Assembly: GCF_963855985.1 (NCBI RefSeq)
Contig: NC_087111.1
Location: 6,019,001 to 6,083,000, forward strand
DNA length: 64,000 nucleotides
Direction: 5' to 3'
Origin: Ostrinia nubilalis
Taxonomy: Eukaryota; Arthropoda; Insecta; Lepidoptera; Crambidae
Shown: positions 34,040 through 44,956 of the stretch, one piece after another
Position numbering within the stretch: position 1 is the stretch's first letter
How the letters are laid out: each line of letters opens with the position of its first letter
Notes under the pieces: model-generated
Told to the model about the DNA's origin: nothing
Databases searched by the model: none
Seen by the model: the letters and a program-made list of their open reading frames with translations, nothing else
Translations under genes and position numbers: made by a program

Positions 34040-34473
34040 TTCATCTATCTTACGCGGTTCAGATTTTTTCATACATTTTTTCCCGCTAACTCCCGTTCCC
34101 GTGGGAATTTTGCAATATCCTGTTGTAACTAAGCTTTAAGTTTACTAAGGTACCTGCATGCCAAATTTCAAGCGTCTATCTTACGCGGTTTAGATTTTTT
34201 CATACAAATGTTTTTTCCCGCTAACTCCCGTACCCGTGGGAATTTTGCAATATCCTGTTGTAACTAAGCTTGAAGTTTACTAAGGTACCTGCATGCCAAA
34301 TTTCAAGCGTCTAACTTAAGCGGTTTAGATTTTTCATACAAAAGGATTTTCCCGCTAATTCCCGTTCCCGTGGGAATTACTAAGTATCCTATAACCTGCC
34401 CAGGAGTATGAAGAATAATTGTACCAAGTTTCGTTAAAATCCGTCGAGTAGTTTTTGTTTCTATAAGGAACAT

Positions 34474-34528
<55 letters not shown>
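34474..34528. repeat. (CAGA)n microsatellite
   Basis: About 13 perfect units of the tetranucleotide inside the Helitron-like repeat. Its opposite-strand translation gives an artefactual CLSV repeat protein. Confidence 0.95.
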
Positions 34529-34530
<2 letters not shown>

Positions 34531-34569
34531 AATTTTACTGATTGCATTTTTGGCATCAGTATCGATCAC

Positions 34570-35375
34570 TAATCACCCCCTGATAGTTATTTTGAAAATA
34601 TATTTCATGTACAGAATTGAGCTCTCTACAGATTTATTATAAGTATATAGAAAACGTCACAATCTTAGCTATTGTTACTCGTATATTTGAGTGTTTCCCA
34701 TAAAATTAATTTCTAACTTGTCAAGTAAATCTACGTCGTGTACCGAATTGCAAACGTTTTAGTAGTTATATATAAAAAAATATAAAGCAAGGCGGAATAA
34801 TCCAGGCAGAAAGTAATGTGGTACACAGAACCTTATGCAGTTATAAATAGGGATGCTTTTTCTGCAAAAAAAATGTATAATCCAATGAGTTCTGTACACA
34901 TCAGAGAACAATAATCAGTCCATATTCTCCCTGGAATTCAATAACCGGGTCCTGTAATGGAACTTCGACAGTGAGTGACGTTTCATTTACCTGCATTCTC
35001 TCATTTATTTTGTAATCCATGCTGTCTCTTTCCATGAGTCCATTTGTTGTGTGTTTTTCGAAACTATTATGAGTAGGTACTAAACGAACAATGGTTGGAA
35101 AATTTTGTATTATTACTGCTGAAGACTTTTTTTTTTGTGTGGATTGTCACCTAACAATTTTTATGGAAGGAAATGCATATTTGCCGTAGGGATGTCAACT
35201 TACGTAGGTATATAGATCGTTTCATCCACGAAGCGCGTCCACCAATTTTTGGTCGAAGGAAGCGCGTGGTGCGGGGAGTTTGATCCGAGCAATCCGAGCG
35301 TCATTATTGTAGTGTGCGTGTGCACTCATGGATAATTTAGCGTGTACCGATAACACTGAAACATTAGCGGAAGAA
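34570..35375. other. Unassigned stretch
   Basis: No gene recognised; 35220-35340 is GC-richer without domain signals. Confidence 0.3.
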
Positions 35376-35377
35376 TG

Positions 35378-35470
35378 GTGGTGGTGAAGCTCGCTTCCAC
35401 CTTCGGCCTGATCATCACTTACCATCAGGTGTGATACAGGACAGGCTAAGACCTTGTTGTGGATAAAAGA
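35378..35470 (+). mobile_element. SINE, 5'-truncated, same family as 13456-13784
   Basis: Shares GAAGCTCGCTTCCACCTTCG, then CACTTACCATCAGGTGTGAT and the end TTGTGGATAAAA. The tRNA-like head is absent. Confidence 0.75.
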
Positions 35471-35474
35471 AAAG

Positions 35475-35804
35475 GTATAGATAAACTAACTATCCTAACA
35501 ACTCTTTCTGGGTCCTGGGGTGATTGTCTATGGATGGATGATAAAGATGCTTGCCACGCCACCTCTTTTTGCTGAAGGCGCTTTTAAATAAAATTAATTT
35601 TGCTTTGTTGTTTCACTAAAACCATACCATATTCGTATAAACAGGGAAATCCGACAAGCATACTGTTGCTACGCTAAAAGTTGTGAAGTTTTAATGAACA
35701 AGTCCTAACAAACGTTATGTGGTTTCGTTTCACAGTACAAGAGCAAACTTTACTTATGTACTAGTTGGGTTGTTTACTGTTTACCTAATGAATTATACTT
35801 ATTA
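35475..35804. other. Unassigned stretch
   Basis: No gene or element recognised. Confidence 0.3.
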
Positions 35805-36155
35805 TGTTAGGTTAGGTACTAGTTTTTGCCTGGGACTTCGCATGTGTGAATATATTGGTCTGTCACAGAAACTTATTATATCGCTCCCCTTTAAAAACTG
35901 GGATAAAGACTACCCTATGTTCTTTCCAGAATCTAAGACAACTGAGCCCGAAAACAAAAAACTAAGAACGAGAACTATTGCCGACAAACTGTAATGCAGT
36001 TTGGCAAGTGTATCTTTATATTTGATGTGTATCCTTTTGTGAACAATAAATAAAAAAAAAAAAAAAAAAAGATTATCTGCATATCATCAAAATCAGTTTT
36101 GTAGTTTTTGCGTAAAAGAAAAAAATCCATCTTCAAAGATTTCGCTACAAAGTTA
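35805..36155 (-). mobile_element. Decayed Helitron-like repeat split by a polyadenylated retroposon
   Basis: The outer parts (CTGTCACAGAAAC, GGGATAAAGACTACCCTATG, then ATCATCAAAATCAG) follow the Helitron-like body. They are interrupted by a segment at about 35938-36070 that ends with AATAAATAAA and a run of A. Confidence 0.5.
35938..36070 (+). mobile_element. Short retroposed 3' end with poly(A)
   Basis: The segment ends GTGAACAATAAATAAAAAAA with an A-run of about 18, consistent with an AATAAA signal and a poly(A) tail. It is strongly 5'-truncated and the source element is unknown. Confidence 0.55.
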
Positions 36156-36159
36156 CTCT

Positions 36160-36695
36160 ATGCACGCGGCTCCGCTCCACGTGCATTTTTGGATTGTCGT
36201 AAAAAGCGCGTATCCCACATTCCTTTTTCTTGAAACGACAATAAAAACTACCTTATGTTTTTCCCTGGGTTTTCTATTACGGTAGTATCAAAATAAGTTT
36301 AACTTCACTCAGTAGGTACAGTAGTTTTTGTGTAAAAGAGTTCCAAACTTTGACTTATGATGATTAGGATTAGTTGGTACTTTACCTATAAGGCATTCAG
36401 TAATATTCTTACCTTCCATTACCACTAATTACTAAGCTAAGCAAAGCATTACGGTTTTTTTTTAAGGGACGCGCGCTGGTAGCTTGAGGAGCTTTTCCAG
36501 CTTCACCAGGCAGAGTGGCGAGTACAGAAGGTACTCAATACTCAATACGTTTATTGCTTCCATAATAGTAACTCTAGCCGTTTGGCGATCGTCGGTGCGC
36601 GTGCCGACGAGGCCGAGTGTGGGCTTCGCCACCTCGCTTGTCTTTATTAGTAGGAACTTTCTAGTGGGTACTTATTCAGTTATATTCTTGCCCTC
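36160..36695. other. Degenerate repeat, then unassigned DNA
   Basis: At 36165-36350 wording such as CGCGGCTCCGCTCCACGTGC and ACAATAAAAACTACCTTATG resembles a decayed Helitron-like body. The remainder has no recognised feature. Confidence 0.35.
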
Positions 36696-36698
36696 TCA

Positions 36699-36917
36699 TC
36701 TATACTAATACTCGTATTATAAATGCAAAAGTAACTCTGTCTGTCTGTCTCGCTTTCACGCCTAAACCACTGAACCGATTTTGATGAAATTTGGCATAGA
36801 CATAGTTTGTGTCCTGGGAAAGGACATAGGATAGTTTTTGAAACAAAAACGCGCGCGATAAAGTTTTTCTGTAACAGACAAAATTCCACGCGGGCGAAGC
36901 CGCGGACGGAAAGCTGA
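36699..36917 (+). mobile_element. Helitron-like element, 219 bp
   Basis: Begins TCTATACTAATA preceded by A, contains CTGTCTGTCTGTC, CCTAAACCACTGAACCGATT and AACAGACAAAATTCCACGCG, then a GC hairpin, and ends GGAAAGCTGA (a CTRR end). It is in the opposite orientation to the copies at 8675 and 23542. Confidence 0.65.
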
Positions 36918-37774
36918 GAATAAATGAAGCCTTAGTGTGTGTGACCATACTGTGTGTAATCAATACAATAATTGGGTAAAGTGATCGTCTTGTTATTCGT
37001 GATTAGTGGCCAATGTAAACACAATTAGTGTGTCTTACATGGCACAGTACGTGTCCTGGGTAATGAGGCGATTGATCTGTTAATGGTTTGTGTTTGCGGA
37101 AGTAAAAGGGAGAATAATATCGTAGAAACAACTAAGTGTCTAAGTATAAGCCTGAAAATTAATTAAAATTTTACAGGAAAGTTACAATCTAATAAGTTGA
37201 AAACAATAATAATATTATTATCATTATATTTATAAAAAAAGAGAGAGCACAATAATATTGGATGCACATTGCACATCTACATATAATAATATATGTATTT
37301 TAGTAGTTAATTCCATCAAGTCCCCTTACTGTACATTTAAGGTCATAGCAGACTTATCAACTCGGAAAGGGATCACGACCGTATCGCCTTTCACGAGCTG
37401 TCATTGCTTTTCGCGCGCTGTCAACCACGAGGCGTGGCGTTTAGTGTGTGTTGCAGTATGAAGTTTCGTACAAAGAATACTGACCGCCTCGGGATGGTAT
37501 GGTTACGATCCCCTTCCGGGTTGATAAATGTGCTATGTCCTCTATACTGGCGACTGTTCTTGGTGGTATTTATCACATCTATTTTGTTCCCTCTCTTGCG
37601 TTTTAACCCGTTTAACATTGTATTTTATCATTTCTCTCGCATTCCAACTACAAAGTGCAAAGCAATTTAATGCTAAAAAGTGACTTGAAACAATTAGCTC
37701 TAAAACAAATCGTCCATTTGCGACGACACTGTGATATATCAAAAACAGTGGTTTTCCAGAAAACGACTTTTTAA
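36918..37774. other. Unassigned stretch
   Basis: Several short overlapping frames on both strands between 37258 and 37742 have no domain features. CATTTGCGACGACACTGTGA near 37717 recurs in inverse near 41606-41625, so at least that part is repetitive. Confidence 0.3.
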
Positions 37775-37782
37775 CTTTTGAA

Positions 37783-38886
37783 TAGGGATGGGCCGACTAT
37801 GGTCTTTGCCGACTAACCGACTAGCCGACTAATCGGTTTTCAAATTGCCGATTAGTCGGCCGACTATTCGGCAATGCCGATCATTCTAATACCTACTTGT
37901 CCGAAGAATAATATCTAGATTTCTTAAAGAAATAAGAATATCTAGATTTCTAAAGAGATAAATTATATGTATAGGTATTAATAGGTAACTTGTTGAGAAA
38001 TGAGATTTCTTTAATTATGAGAAAAAATAAAAAGCAACATTACAATCACCTAACAGTACCTAAGGTAGATGTCATAATTTTCGACGGCGGAGGGGTCAGA
38101 GGAGATGACAATATGATCGCCTCCTGCTGGGCAAGGATGCGCACCGTGTTTTATTCTTACTTATCGACGTCAAAATGTATGGGCAAATTGCGCTTATCGC
38201 GGCACGCATTCTAGGCCCACTGATTCCTCTCCACCCTCCATGGTGATGGTCAGAAGCTGGGGGTGTGGGGCCTACATAGCACGGACTACCACCACCGTCG
38301 GATAGGTAGGGCCCGCCAATTGCTGGCACAGACTGTGATAGTTGATGGCTTTGTCCGGATTCCCATAGTTCTTCACACTAAGGCGATCGACGGAGCTTAG
38401 GGGTTATTTATGTGGGTATTCCTCATCCTTCCGATGAGAGGAGCCCCACATAATCTACCAATTCCCCGCAGGATAGGCATGCAATTCCATGCATTTTTTC
38501 CCCGAAAAAAAAGTGTAAATTTTTATATGGATAAATTACATAAACTTTACACATTTTTGATGATTTCCTGGTAATTTTAACTAATCTTAAAAAGTATGAA
38601 TAACATACAAAGGTATGAATTTAGACTGATTGCCAAAATTTTAAATCAGGTGTTACCACTTTTTACTGATTTTTTGCAGTCAAAAATGGTTTAGATGAAA
38701 CGCCCTTGGTCTACCTCATAATCATCTTGGTAATTATGAGTTTTATTTCATTCACATATTTAATTTTGTAATGCGCCGATTATAATCGGCAGATTTTGCC
38801 GATTAGTCGTCACTAGTCGGCCGACTACAAATGATGCCGAATAGTCGGCTTTCCCGACTAGTCGGCGACTAGTCGGCCCATCTCTA
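37783..38886. mobile_element. hAT-type non-autonomous element, 1104 bp
   Basis: TAGGGATGGGCCGACTA at the left and TAGTCGGCCCATCTCTA at the right are near-perfect inverses, with several further GCCGACTA/TAGTCGGC motifs inside both ends. CTTTTGAA flanks both sides (37775-37782 and 38887-38894), an 8-bp hAT-type duplication. The GC-richer core at 38080-38480 is of unknown origin, and no transposase was found. Confidence 0.85.
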
Positions 38887-38894
38887 CTTTTGAA

Positions 38895-40560
38895 TGACCA
38901 TAACTCTTAAAAGAAGGTTAGGATTACCTAATTGTGTATGAAACGTTTAAAGATTAACTATTAATGAATTTAAATATTTATAGTAAGGCATAAATTTGCG
39001 TCTAAATTGATGAAATTATAGCGATTGAAAAAAAAAAGAGACAACTTATCACGTTGTTCTAGTAAAAAATAATATTTTGAAGATGGTAAGTTCAGTTGTC
39101 ACGTTGAAGATGATGTAAAAAATGTATTTATATAAGTCATTATTTAGATAAAACGTTGATCTTGAAAATTTTTATTTTATTTTAATAACATTACAATCAG
39201 TAAAAATGAGGTAATTATTGGAACAGGCGAATATTTTGCTTTGCTATGTTAAATTGCACTTATAAAAATATTATCTAAGTAGACAGACAGTTGTATACAT
39301 ACAATATTCATTAAGTTTTCTTATTCTAAAAACTAATGCTTATCAAAATAAATGAAAAACTCTCAAAAGTAAAATCTCGTAAACTACTACAAAAAAAAAC
39401 AGTACGAGAAACTGTACTAAGTAGGTATGAATGTATGCAGAAGAAAAAATTGTAGGTACCTACTAGATTAGTAAATAGATATTTTATAACAGACTAGTTA
39501 TGACAATCTAATCCTAAAATTATCAACGCAAAAATCGCCGTCCTCGGCGAATAAAATGGCAAAAAAGCGACATTTTGGTACCTTTTAGGATGTTTTAATT
39601 TTTTATACTTATTTAAAATTAAATTTATAAAAGATAATTATTTAAATAATGTACCTATGAATAGAGAAAAATAACAACCACTATTTATTAATAATGTAGG
39701 CATTTTATTGGCGTAGTTTTTCTGAAATAGTTATATTGCAATAATATTATACAAAACAATGTTGCGCCCGCCAAAATATATTTGGGCAATAAGCGATAAA
39801 ATTCAGTCAATTGCTGATGATCTTTAATTATATTAAAACATTAAAATACCTTTTTTGCAGAAAGCAAAACATAGCCAATACAGCTAAGTAACATTGAAGA
39901 ATTACATAATAATAAATAAATAAATATCTGGGGTCATCCAACGCATTGCTATTCTAGCATACTTCTACTAATAGATAATTTTGTTATTTTGTTTTGTTTG
40001 TTGTTTCTTAGATTAAGCTAGTCTAAGGGTATCGTATGATAATATAAAATATTTTGCTTGTTGTGTCTGTAAAAACAGACAGTCGTATAAGTATGTTTTA
40101 TTTGCACTGTATTACTATTATTTGAACTATTCTTCAAAACGAATGTATGTTTATCAGTCTACATCTACTCGTATTAGTTCCGACGTTATTGTAGCTCAAA
40201 GAGAACCTTTCACAGCGCTCGCATAGCGCTGTTAGTCATGTTGTCGGATTATGTTGTGGAATTCCTTCAGGCAGTGCATCGCCACAAATGTTAACCTTTG
40301 CTTTTTTGCATTGCTAGTTCCCATCTGTAATGATATCTGGAGTTTAGTATTACTGTTTAGCGTATACAACGTGACAAGTAGATATACCATTCAATTTCAA
40401 TAACATGTATTCTGCAATAACAGAACATCAACAAATGACCTACAACATATTTCCAATATAGGAAAAATTTTCATCATCTACAACGTTACTAGTTAAGATG
40501 TCCCGATGATACTTCGATTTTCTTACAAGAATAACGTGACATATAAATAATTTCTCTTTT
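38895..40560. other. Unassigned AT-rich stretch
   Basis: At about 39930-40175, segments resemble, partly in inverse, the centre of the fold-back at 19600-20272 (ACTTCTACTAATAGATAATT; AAACGAATGTATGTTTATCA). No gene seen. Confidence 0.4.
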
Positions 40561-40717
40561 ACCAGGCCTGGCTCACTCCGCGCGGTACATCCGATAATTA
40601 CCTACAGCGAAGCGCCCCGCCGGCGGGTATTATATCAGTCGAGTGTCACGCACGCGCCCGTCAGGACGCTGGCGTGGGTTGTAGTACCTAATTCTATGAT
40701 CGAAGTATAATTTAAAA

Positions 40718-40824
40718 ATGGACATAAAGAGAAAGAAATATTATTGTGCGGCGTTCGGATGTTTAAATTCGAAAAGAAATCTACCGGATTTATCTTTTTT
40801 TTCGCTTCCCAAAGATGCTGAAAG
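40718..40824 (+). CDS. Putative first coding exon with start of a THAP domain
   Basis: ATG at 40718 opens 35 codons plus 2 bases: MDIKRKKYYCAAFGCLNSKR, then NLPDLSFFSLPKDAER. The Cys at residue 10 and Cys at 15, followed by about 14 residues and the F-(F/S)-LPKD segment, match the N-terminal half of THAP zinc-finger DNA-binding domains (C-x2-4-C ... C-x2-H). The exon ends at AAAG|GTATGT, a strong donor. The second half of the domain (downstream Trp, Cys and His) was not found in the window. If 42819-42930 is truly its partner, the product would be only 72 residues and would lack a complete zinc finger. Upstream is a GC-rich stretch (40565-40680) that could be promoter or 5' UTR. THAP domains occur in host regulators and in P-element-type transposases, so the exon may belong to either. 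Confidence 0.5.
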
Positions 40825-42818
40825 GTATGTTGGCCATGTAGGTAATCAATAATTCTTAGGATAGTATAGGAACCTAACCTACCATGACTACTGCTCAGAA
40901 TGCGTTCGTTCGTTTCAGCCAAAAATGACGTCCACTGCTGGACAAAGGCCTCTCCCAAGGTTTTCCATAATGAATGCGTAATTACCTACATACGTACCTC
41001 ATTACAAATAAGTAGATTAAATATTTTTTTACTAGACACTATTAGACAGCAACCCTAACAGCGTAAGAAGAGTTCAGAGGCACGCGATAGAAAGAGACAA
41101 AACTTGTAGGTGAATAAAATTGTAGGTACGTAGTGCTGTGCGAGCTGAATTCCACTGTATCGCGTCGTAGCAAGACTCGCATTTATTTAAATCGTCTTGC
41201 GGAGTAATCCTTCTGTACCTGTACTATTACTTATTCTGTGCTTTTACTTTGCTTTTTGTTTTAGAAGAACATTGTGATAAGTATGACGTGCCACATTGTC
41301 GAATAAAATAAAAATATTTTAAAAACTTACCTTTGTCATCAATACCGCGGTATCCTCGAGATGTCACGTTTTTCTTAAAAACGAAGAGCACCTCAGTTCT
41401 CAAAGCGCAGGTGGCAACTGAACTGTCACAGTGTCGAAGCCAACTAGATCGCCGAACGAGCCAGCGCTATAACGTAATATTTTGTCTCTTTCTCTCATAG
41501 TATTGTTGTTTTTGGAGTAACAAATACCCTGTTTTTGGAGATAAAAGAACGCAAGATCGCGGTTCAGAATTTCGGTAAAACAAAAAATCGTATATCTAGA
41601 GATGTCACAGTGTCGTCGCAAATGGGCGAAATGTTTATACACAAAGAGTAAATTTTATTTGCGTTTGTTTCTGCGTTCAAATAAAACCCGAGAACGTTCG
41701 CGCACGAGTGAATAGGCTCCTATGGGCTGCAATAATAATTAAAGCAAATCAACTTGGGTAAGATTGGGATTATTAACAAACCCAAGGGTTCGTTATGTAA
41801 GAAAATATAGTCCAGTTATTATTATAACTAACGTTTTGGCACAAGTAGAAATAAATGTGAGAAGGCAGAATGGGAAGGTGCTACGAGTGTGACGTTTGTC
41901 GAAGAAAAAGTAGCATATAAAGCAAATGACTTTTTTATTTACAGTAAGGTGTAAGACAGAGTCAAAAATAGACAAAGAGTAGAAAACTGATTCGTCTGTC
42001 GCTCGAAAAAGTAGGCATTACGTAATTTTATGAAATAGCTAGCTCTAATGAAATAATATGAAAGCTAGAGGTAAGGCAAAGTAAATAATCTCGGGCGTAA
42101 TTTTAGTTATTTAATTTTGACGAAAGGAGACAGAATCCAGGAAAAAAGAAACAACAACGACGAAAAAATATTTTTTCGTACAAAAACGTTAAATCTTTTT
42201 TACTGCTTCACTTCCAAACCTACTAAGATCACCAGATGCTATTCACATAGTAACCAACCAGTTGTATCACGCAATTATTACGTAGTAACCCGTGAGAGTT
42301 TAATCCTATATGACCAGCACAAACAGACAAACGGAGGATAATTGTATGCGCCTGCTAAGTGCCTCACGGGCTCGCCGCAGATCACAGACTAATTTAACCC
42401 ACTTTATACTACCGTCGTTTTAAAACAACACATAGAAACAAAACATATTGGAGAATATGTAGGTACTTTTGTTTTTATTTATTTATGTTACTTGACAGGT
42501 GAAGGCTTTGTCGACTTAGTCTATGTGGCAAATCTTAATAATTCATTAGGTTTTCCTTAATATTTACATGTTTATTTAGCCATTTTCAACGATGAGTTTT
42601 TCAAGATAAGTAATAATAATAAGTTGCACAATTTATTGAGATAGTTTATATAAATCGTGATGTTAGTATCATAAACTACATATAAACATCAAATCACACT
42701 AATTCAGAACATTTGGTAAGAAGTTATAACGAAAAATAACTGGTGTTGTTTATAAACGCCAGCAGTAAAATGTACTACTTTATCTTTCAAGAAATTATTA
42801 TTTTATTTTTTATTGTAG
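40825..42818 (+). other. Candidate intron or unassigned region after the THAP exon
   Basis: Starts GTATGT and ends TTGTAG. It contains an RTE-like scrap at 40908-40972 and repeat-like DNA near 41340-41640. No exon completing the THAP domain was found. A possible acceptor at 41262 leads to a stop after a few codons. Confidence 0.35.
40908..40972 (-). mobile_element. RTE-like 3' terminal scrap, GAAC-tailed subtype
   Basis: On the minus strand the text GGAGAGGCCTTTGTCCAGCA, then GTGGACGTCA, is followed by GCTGAAACGAACGAAC, the end of the subtype at 27140-27440 and 47168-47510. Confidence 0.7.
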
Positions 42819-42930
42819 GGCACATTATCGGGCTCTGAAGCTTCATGAAATCGTCGAGGAGCTGGAAAATGACGATAATTTTCCAGTGCTAGACTGTCTG
42901 ATCATTACTGATACAGTAGTTAATACATAG
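42819..42930 (+). CDS. Candidate terminal exon, phase-compatible with the THAP exon
   Basis: A polypyrimidine-like stretch and TTGTAG precede position 42819. Joined in phase to the exon at 40718-40824, the sequence reads on for 37 codons to TAG at 42928-42930, including YRALKLHEIVEELENDD, then NFPVLDCLII. The acidic helix-like start faintly resembles N-termini of piggyBac-family proteins. The joined exons total 219 bases, an exact multiple of three. The end overlaps DNA that resembles 2620-2705, so this exon may lie within a repeat. Expression and the pairing are inferred, not shown. Confidence 0.25.
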
Positions 42931-42984
42931 ATATAAACAATAACAACACAACTAGAATAAAAACAATTACTGAGCCACTGCCCC

Positions 42985-43350
42985 AATAGGATTATTCCAC
43001 TATGTTCACCTCGGTGATATCACCTGGGTGAAGAAAGTGTTATTTTTCGTGTCCTCATTTCACCTCAGAACCATTTCACCCAGATAATATTATCCATGTG
43101 ACTTGATTTGACTAAAGCAGTCGTTTTTTTTCATCTAGGAATTTATTCACCCAGGTTTTCGCATTTGTTTACCAGGGTGAATTAATTTCTAGGTGAACAA
43201 AGGCGATCGTTTTAGTCGACGCAATCCACCTGGAAAATAAAGCTAGGTGAAATGGTTCCGAGGTGAGATGAGGACACTAAAAAGACAAATAAATATTTCT
43301 ATTTCTATTTCACTTTCTTCACCCAGGTGAACAAAGTGGAATGACCCCCC
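42985..43350. mobile_element. Long palindromic MITE, about 365 bp
   Basis: Nearly the whole element is an inverted repeat. ATTCCACTATGTTCACC mirrors GGTGAACAAAGTGGAAT; GTGTCCTCATTTCACCTCAG and CAACCATTTCACC-type text mirror GGTGAAATGG, then GAGGTGAGATGAGGACAC. Many TTCACC/GGTGAA words lie in the arms. No coding capacity. Confidence 0.8.
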
Positions 43351-43354
43351 TAAT

Positions 43355-43885
43355 AGGCTCCCCGCTCAGCATTTATCCTGACATTCTCGTAAGGGCATGT
43401 CAAGAAGCTGGTCTTCCTCGGACGCTCTTGCTTTTGGCATCGCACATCCTTTCGAAGAGACATCGACTCGAGTTCGCTATCCCTCAAAAGGGTGCGCAAT
43501 GCAGGGAAATACCGTGGTACCTATCTAACGTTATGCATTTTTACAATTAAAGAAACAAAAGATAATACCAAAACTAATATTAAGTACTCAGTTTTGTCAC
43601 AAAAGCCAAATAAAATAAAGGACGGTTTTCTTTATGCAATGCATACCTCATAGTAGTGCATTTTACTACTGTTGTTTATAAACGACACCGCTTTTCCGAA
43701 TTTCCACGAGGGAAATATTTTTTTTCTTATTTTTCACATGTTATTTGTCAGTTTTTAAGCCTCATATACAAAGATCATTAAGTTTGGAGATAGTAAAATG
43801 TTTCAGGAGTATCTGGGTTAACTAGATCTACACCCAAACTAATAATACAAAATGTATTTTCACGTCTGTTTGTTCATCATCATCA
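43355..43885. other. Unassigned stretch
   Basis: A 69-codon frame at 43341-43550 has no domain features and partly overlaps the MITE. Confidence 0.3.
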
Positions 43886-43887
43886 TT

Positions 43888-44163
43888 GTCGGCCGTTTGG
43901 TGTAGTGGTTCAGAACGGACTACTATGCCGAGAGGTCCCGGGTTCGATTCCCGGCCGGGCAGAAATTGAAATGATGAATTTTAATTTCTGTGACGGGTCT
44001 GGGTGTGACTATGTATAATATTTATGTATTTAAAAAAAAAAAAAAGTATATAAGTAGTATATCCGTTAAGCTAGCACCCATAACACAAGCATTAAGTTGC
44101 TTACTTTGGGGCTAGCTGGCGCTGTGTGAAATTGTCCAAAGATTTATTTATTTATTTATTTAT
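43888..44163 (+). mobile_element. tRNA-derived SINE, full-length copy
   Basis: The head (43888-43962) has an A box TGGTGTAGTGGTT and a B box GGTTCGATTCC in a tRNA-like context. The body runs through GTGACGGGTCTGGGTGTGAC and GCTAGCTGGCGCTGTGTGAA to a (TTTA)n tail. It sits between CATCATCATCATT and ATTTCAGTCATAGC, that is, inside the tail of an RTE-like fragment. A head-less copy is at 31905-32070. Confidence 0.85.
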
Positions 44164-44440
44164 TTCAGTCATAGCTACAGCCACTGTTCAACATAGGCCA
44201 ACAACATCCCCAATGACTTCCATAATGACCGGTTGGTAGCGGCTTGCATCCAGCACCTTCTTGCTACCTTTATGAGGTCGACGTTCTACGCTGCTCTTTC
44301 CGGTACGTGGCCTCCAGAACTTTGCTGCACCATCGGCCGTCAGTTCTGTGTACTACAGGCGTCTGTTCATTCGTTTCAGCCAAATGACGTCCACTGCTGG
44401 ACAAAGGCCTCCCCCAAGGATAACTTCAACGACGGTCCTA
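44164..44440 (-). mobile_element. Two RTE-like 3' fragments in tandem
   Basis: The first (44166-44350) is the GTTCAGCAGTGG subtype, whose CAT tail lies upstream of the SINE. The second (44364-44440) is the GTCCAGCAGTGG subtype with GAAC-type tail (GTTCATTCGTTTCAGCC). Both are on the minus strand and frame-broken. Confidence 0.65.
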
Positions 44441-44722
44441 CGCTGCCCGCATTTAGCTGCTTCCCGCGAAACTTACAAAGCAGTGAAGGCACCACGAATT
44501 TTACGTCTGTATCGCTAGCTAAATTTTTTTAACGCACTTTGCTATGGATATAGATGGGACATGAATAAAGCCCGCACCACCCCCTCGTACCCCGCTACCA
44601 CCGAGCGCATACCATTTTCCTGATTCCATGGACTTTTTATATTTTTTTGGCATCAGTGTCGTGTATACTACCACCCCTGAAATGGGCGTTGTTTTACAAA
44701 ATCACACCCTGTATAACTTGAG

Positions 44723-44956
44723 TGGCAATAGTACGCAGAACTGATGGCCGATGGGGCAGCAAGGTTCTGGAGTGGAGGCCGCGTACCGGAAAATGCAGCG
44801 TGGGTCGTCCACCCACAAGGTGGACCGACGACATCATAAAGGTAGCAGAAAAGCGCTGGACGCAGGCCGCTACCAACCAGGTAACATGGAAAGCATTGGG
44901 GGAGGCCTATGTTCAGCAGTGGACGTCCTATGGCTGAGATGATGATGATGATGATG
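44723..44956 (+). mobile_element. RTE-like 5'-truncated insertion with intact target duplication
   Basis: Codes the DGRWGSKVLEW-to-YVQQWTSYG end of the polyprotein in a 71-codon frame, then a (GAT)n tail. AACTTGAG flanks the copy (44715-44722 and 44959-44966), extendable to ATAACTTGAG. It inserted after an ACACCCTGTATA terminus-like word. Confidence 0.85.

Larger units (their letters stand above)
33984..34568 (-). mobile_element. Helitron-like repeat with triplicated internal unit
   Basis: Starts CTAGCGGCCGCCCGCGACTT, the inverse of a Helitron-like 3' end. Inside, a unit with TTACGCGGTT.AGATTTTTTC, then CCCGCTAACTCCCGT, then TGCATGCCAAATTTCAAGCG is present about three times with a period near 130 bp. 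A (CAGA)n run and GGCATCAGTATCGATCAC follow. Confidence 0.5.

Noticed and set aside
34303..34569. 88-codon frame with a CLSVCLSVCLSV repeat
   Set aside because: Translation of the (CAGA)n microsatellite on the opposite strand.
41262..41300. Second exon for the THAP start
   Set aside because: A good TTGTTTTAG acceptor is present, but the joined frame stops within four codons.
43888..43962. tRNA gene candidate
   Set aside because: A and B boxes are present, but the sequence continues into a SINE body with a (TTTA)n tail and has a head-less relative at 31905-32070.
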